Of a stretch of DNA of 64,000 nucleotides, positions 62,215 through 64,000 are shown one piece after another. The notes beneath the pieces are model-generated. The model worked only from the letters and a program-made list of their open reading frames with translations. It had not been told where the DNA came from and did no database searches. The stretch is taken from contig NZ_CP031417.1 of assembly GCF_003367395.1 (NCBI RefSeq), positions 4,278,001 through 4,342,000 of the forward strand. Reading direction: 5' to 3'. Source of the DNA: Pseudolabrys taiwanensis (GTDB lineage: Bacteria; Pseudomonadota; Alphaproteobacteria; Rhizobiales; Xanthobacteraceae). How positions within the stretch are numbered: the stretch's first letter is position 1; each line of letters begins with the position of its first letter. Both the position numbers and the translations under genes were made by a program.

Positions 62215-63039
62215 ATGACCGATATCGCCACGCCGACCGAGCGTTCTGCCACGTCGCAGACACACATCCCGCAGCAGCCGTTGTCGCGCCGGCTGCGGAC
62301 GTGGTTCGTCTGGCTCGTCGTCATCGGCCTTCTGGCGTGGAGCTGGAATCCGGCGGAGATGTTCCGCGTCACGGCACTGTTCACCGACTGGCGCAACATG
62401 GCGGAGTTCGGCAGCGCCTTTCTGCATCCGAACTTCCACGACTGGGACCACTATCTCTCCGACATGCTGGTGACGATCCAGATCGCCATCTGGGGCACCG
62501 CGCTCGCCGTCGTGTTCGGCGTTCCCTTCGCGATTCTGTGCTCGGCCAATGTGTGTCCGCCTTGGATCGTGCAGCCGGTGCGCCGCTTGATGGATGCCTG
62601 CCGCGCCATCAACGAGATCGTGTTCGCGCTGATGTTCGTCGTGGCGGTCGGCCTCGGGCCGTTCGCCGGCGTGATGGCGCTGTTCGTGCATAACCTCGGC
62701 ATCTTCGCCAAGCTGTTTTCGGAGGCGGTGGAGTCGATCGATCCGCGCCCGGTGGAAGGCATTCGCGTCACCGGCGCGGTGCGCGTGCAGGAGGTGATCT
62801 TCGGCGTCATCCCGCAGGTGCTGCCGCTGTGGAGCTCGTTCACGCTCTACCGGTTGGAGACCAATGTCCGCTCGGCCACCACGCTCGGCATCGTCGGCGC
62901 CGGCGGCATCGGCCAGACGCTCTATGAGAGCATCCGCAGCTTCCAGTATGCCGAAACGGCGGCGCAGGTGATCATCGTCGTCGTCGCCGTCATTCTCATC
63001 GACCTGGTCAGCGCCCGCATCCGCCGCGCCTTGGTTTGA
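62215..63039 (+). CDS. phnE: Phosphonate ABC transporter permease PhnE
   Basis: A 274-residue membrane protein: LRTWFVWLVVIGLLAWSWNPAEMF, FHDWDHYLSDMLVTIQIAIWGTALAVVFGVPFA, MDACRAINEIVFALMFV and EAVESIDPRPVEGIRVTGAVRVQEVIFGVIPQVLP (EAA loop) are PhnE marks. Only one permease gene is present, whereas many rhizobia have two. The stop is 0 bp from the end of the convergent metacaspase gene. Confidence 0.96.
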   Translation: MTDIATPTERSATSQTHIPQQPLSRRLRTWFVWLVVIGLLAWSWNPAEMFRVTALFTDWRNMAEFGSAFLHPNFHDWDHYLSDMLVTIQIAIWGTALAVVFGVPFAILCSANVCPPWIVQPVRRLMDACRAINEIVFALMFVVAVGLGPFAGVMALFVHNLGIFAKLFSEAVESIDPRPVEGIRVTGAVRVQEVIFGVIPQVLPLWSSFTLYRLETNVRSATTLGIVGAGGIGQTLYESIRSFQYAETAAQVIIVVVAVILIDLVSARIRRALV

Positions 63040-63921
63040 TCAGATGGTGAACGGCCGCTGATGGTCATAGGCGAGGTCGAGCTTGCCCACCTTGTAGTGG
63101 TTCGGCGACTGCGTCGGCAGCATCATGCGTTGAATCTTCAAGTGGAAGTCCTCGTAGTCGCCCTGGAACGTGCCGCTGTCCCACACCAGCAATAGCGCCG
63201 CCGTGAATGTGCTGTTGACGGCGCCGTCGAACGATACCTGATTGTCCTGGCAACCGGATATCAGGCGAATGCTGGCTCTCGCCGTTTCTCCATCTTTGCC
63301 GCCAGGGCCGACCTTCGGCATGGGATTGCCGATCTTCTCGTAGAATTCCTTGTTGAGCTGGAGGGTCCGCAACGCCACGTCCGGCGGCACGAACTTCGGG
63401 CCATACACGATCGCCTTCGCGGGCGGCGCGCCGAGTTTCGTAACGTCGCCGACGGCTGCGAGGTTCGAGGGCAGAACGGACTGATAGAACATCATCTTGG
63501 CGACCGTGCCGCTGTGGCAGGAGTCGGATAAAATCAGCACCCGCACGCCATCGGCGAGCGCGCCGTACAGGCGGTAGAGTTCGTCGTCGACGATCTGCCC
63601 ATCGTAGAGGCACCAAGTCTCGTCGAGACCATCGGCCTCGTCGCCATCGAGATCCGGCACTTGGTTGCCGTGGCCGGAATAGGTAACCAGCAGAATGTCG
63701 CCGCCCCGCAAGTCGGTCGCCGCTTTGGTCAGGAGCTCGATCATGGCGGCGCGCGTCGCCTGGTCGCTCAGCCGGAGATTCGTCTGATAGCCTGCCTTCT
63801 CGGCGATCTGCTGCATGCAGCGTGCGTCGTTCTCGCAGGCGTTCAGGCGTCCTTCCCAGCCGGCATAATGAGCCGGGTCGAGGTGATTAAGTCCGAAATG
63901 GATCGACATGCCCTTGGCCAT
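63040..63921 (-). CDS. Caspase-family protease (type I metacaspase-like, peptidase C14)
   Basis: A 293-residue p20-type protein: SIHFGLNHLDPAHYAGWEGRLNACENDA, catalytic His84 in VTYSGHGNQVPDLDGDE, the DGLDETWCLYD S1-pocket strand, and catalytic Cys135 in LSDSCHSGT. No signal peptide, membrane segment or added interaction domain is visible. Bacterial metacaspases cut after Arg/Lys and some serve in stress or phage-defence modules. ATG 63921 and ATG 63909 (MSIHFG) are both possible. The next gene upstream ends 6 bp before it and may be a partner. Confidence 0.9.
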   Translation of the reverse strand: MAKGMSIHFGLNHLDPAHYAGWEGRLNACENDARCMQQIAEKAGYQTNLRLSDQATRAAMIELLTKAATDLRGGDILLVTYSGHGNQVPDLDGDEADGLDETWCLYDGQIVDDELYRLYGALADGVRVLILSDSCHSGTVAKMMFYQSVLPSNLAAVGDVTKLGAPPAKAIVYGPKFVPPDVALRTLQLNKEFYEKIGNPMPKVGPGGKDGETARASIRLISGCQDNQVSFDGAVNSTFTAALLLVWDSGTFQGDYEDFHLKIQRMMLPTQSPNHYKVGKLDLAYDHQRPFTI

Positions 63922-63927
63922 GCGCGC

Positions 63928-64000
63928 TCACGTTTCCGTTTTTGCCTGTTCGACCAACGCTTCGAGGCGATTGCCGCGTTCAGTGATTACCCAGGGACAG
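63928..64000 (-). CDS. C-terminal end of an unidentified gene (truncated by window edge)
   Basis: On the minus strand the window edge is in an open frame that ends in PWVITERGNRLEALVEQAKTET followed by TGA at 63930-63928, only 6 bp before the metacaspase start. It is too short to name. The tight spacing implies one operon with the metacaspase. Confidence 0.45.
   Translation of the reverse strand, partial: CPWVITERGNRLEALVEQAKTET

Overview
The window is high-GC DNA from an alphaproteobacterium, most likely Hyphomicrobiales in the Bradyrhizobium/Xanthobacteraceae/Pseudorhodoplanes neighbourhood. I infer this from the GC-rich codon use, the many Bug, NMT1/SsuA and BMP uptake systems, the rhizobial-style C-P lyase locus (phnF facing phnGHIJ, with DUF1045 and a second phnM), and the dispersed 'cccgcGAAAgcggg' and 'GTCATGCCCGG' palindromes typical of that group. 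I see no tRNA, rRNA, CRISPR array, insertion sequence or phage gene. This is chromosomal metabolic and transport territory with few long gaps.

Layout. (1) 1-6.5 kb: the end of an alpha/beta hydrolase, then a type I secretion pair (adaptor and ABC permease) divergent from a secreted glycoside hydrolase with a carbohydrate-binding module and RTX repeats. (2) 6.5-17.7 kb: a catabolic cluster with a Bug-type binding protein, an NMT1-type ABC importer whose binding protein is divergent, a GntR regulator, two cupins, a malate/lactate-dehydrogenase-family enzyme, a Rid-family protein, an SDR, a class A flavin monooxygenase, an ACMSD-like amidohydrolase and a LysR regulator. (3) 17.9-33 kb: hydantoinase/oxoprolinase A and B, a barbiturase/cyanuric-acid-hydrolase family enzyme, a second NMT1-type ABC importer, an amidase, a 2-oxoglutarate/Fe(II) oxygenase, an esterase-like hydrolase and a three-subunit molybdenum hydroxylase. 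(4) 33-42.6 kb: a cysteine hydrolase, a complete BMP-type nucleoside-like ABC importer and, divergently, a second molybdenum hydroxylase. Regions 3 and 4 together look like a route for N-heterocycles, possibly oxidative pyrimidine or purine breakdown. (5) 42.8-45.2 kb: CheW and a chemoreceptor ending in a CheR-docking-like pentapeptide and a textbook terminator. (6) 45.3-49.6 kb: a ModA-like protein without signal peptide, a GntR regulator, a fumarylacetoacetase-family hydrolase, a class II aldolase and a Tat-like Bug protein. (7) 49.7-63.0 kb: a full C-P lyase phosphonate locus, phnGHIJ-GNAT-phnKLMN on the minus strand and phnF-acetyltransferase-phnM2-DUF1045-phnCDE on the plus strand. (8) The end: a small metacaspase and the tail of another gene.

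Regulatory signals visible by eye include twin TTGTCTA-N6-TAGACAA operators between phnG and phnF, Pho-box-like direct repeats before phnC and before phnG, a palindromic T-N11-A LysR site centred 65 bp before the start of the hydantoinase operon (which appears to be leaderless), a promoter overlapped by an inverted repeat before the fumarylacetoacetase gene, and a hairpin between phnD and phnE. All functions are read from motifs and gene order alone; no database search was possible.
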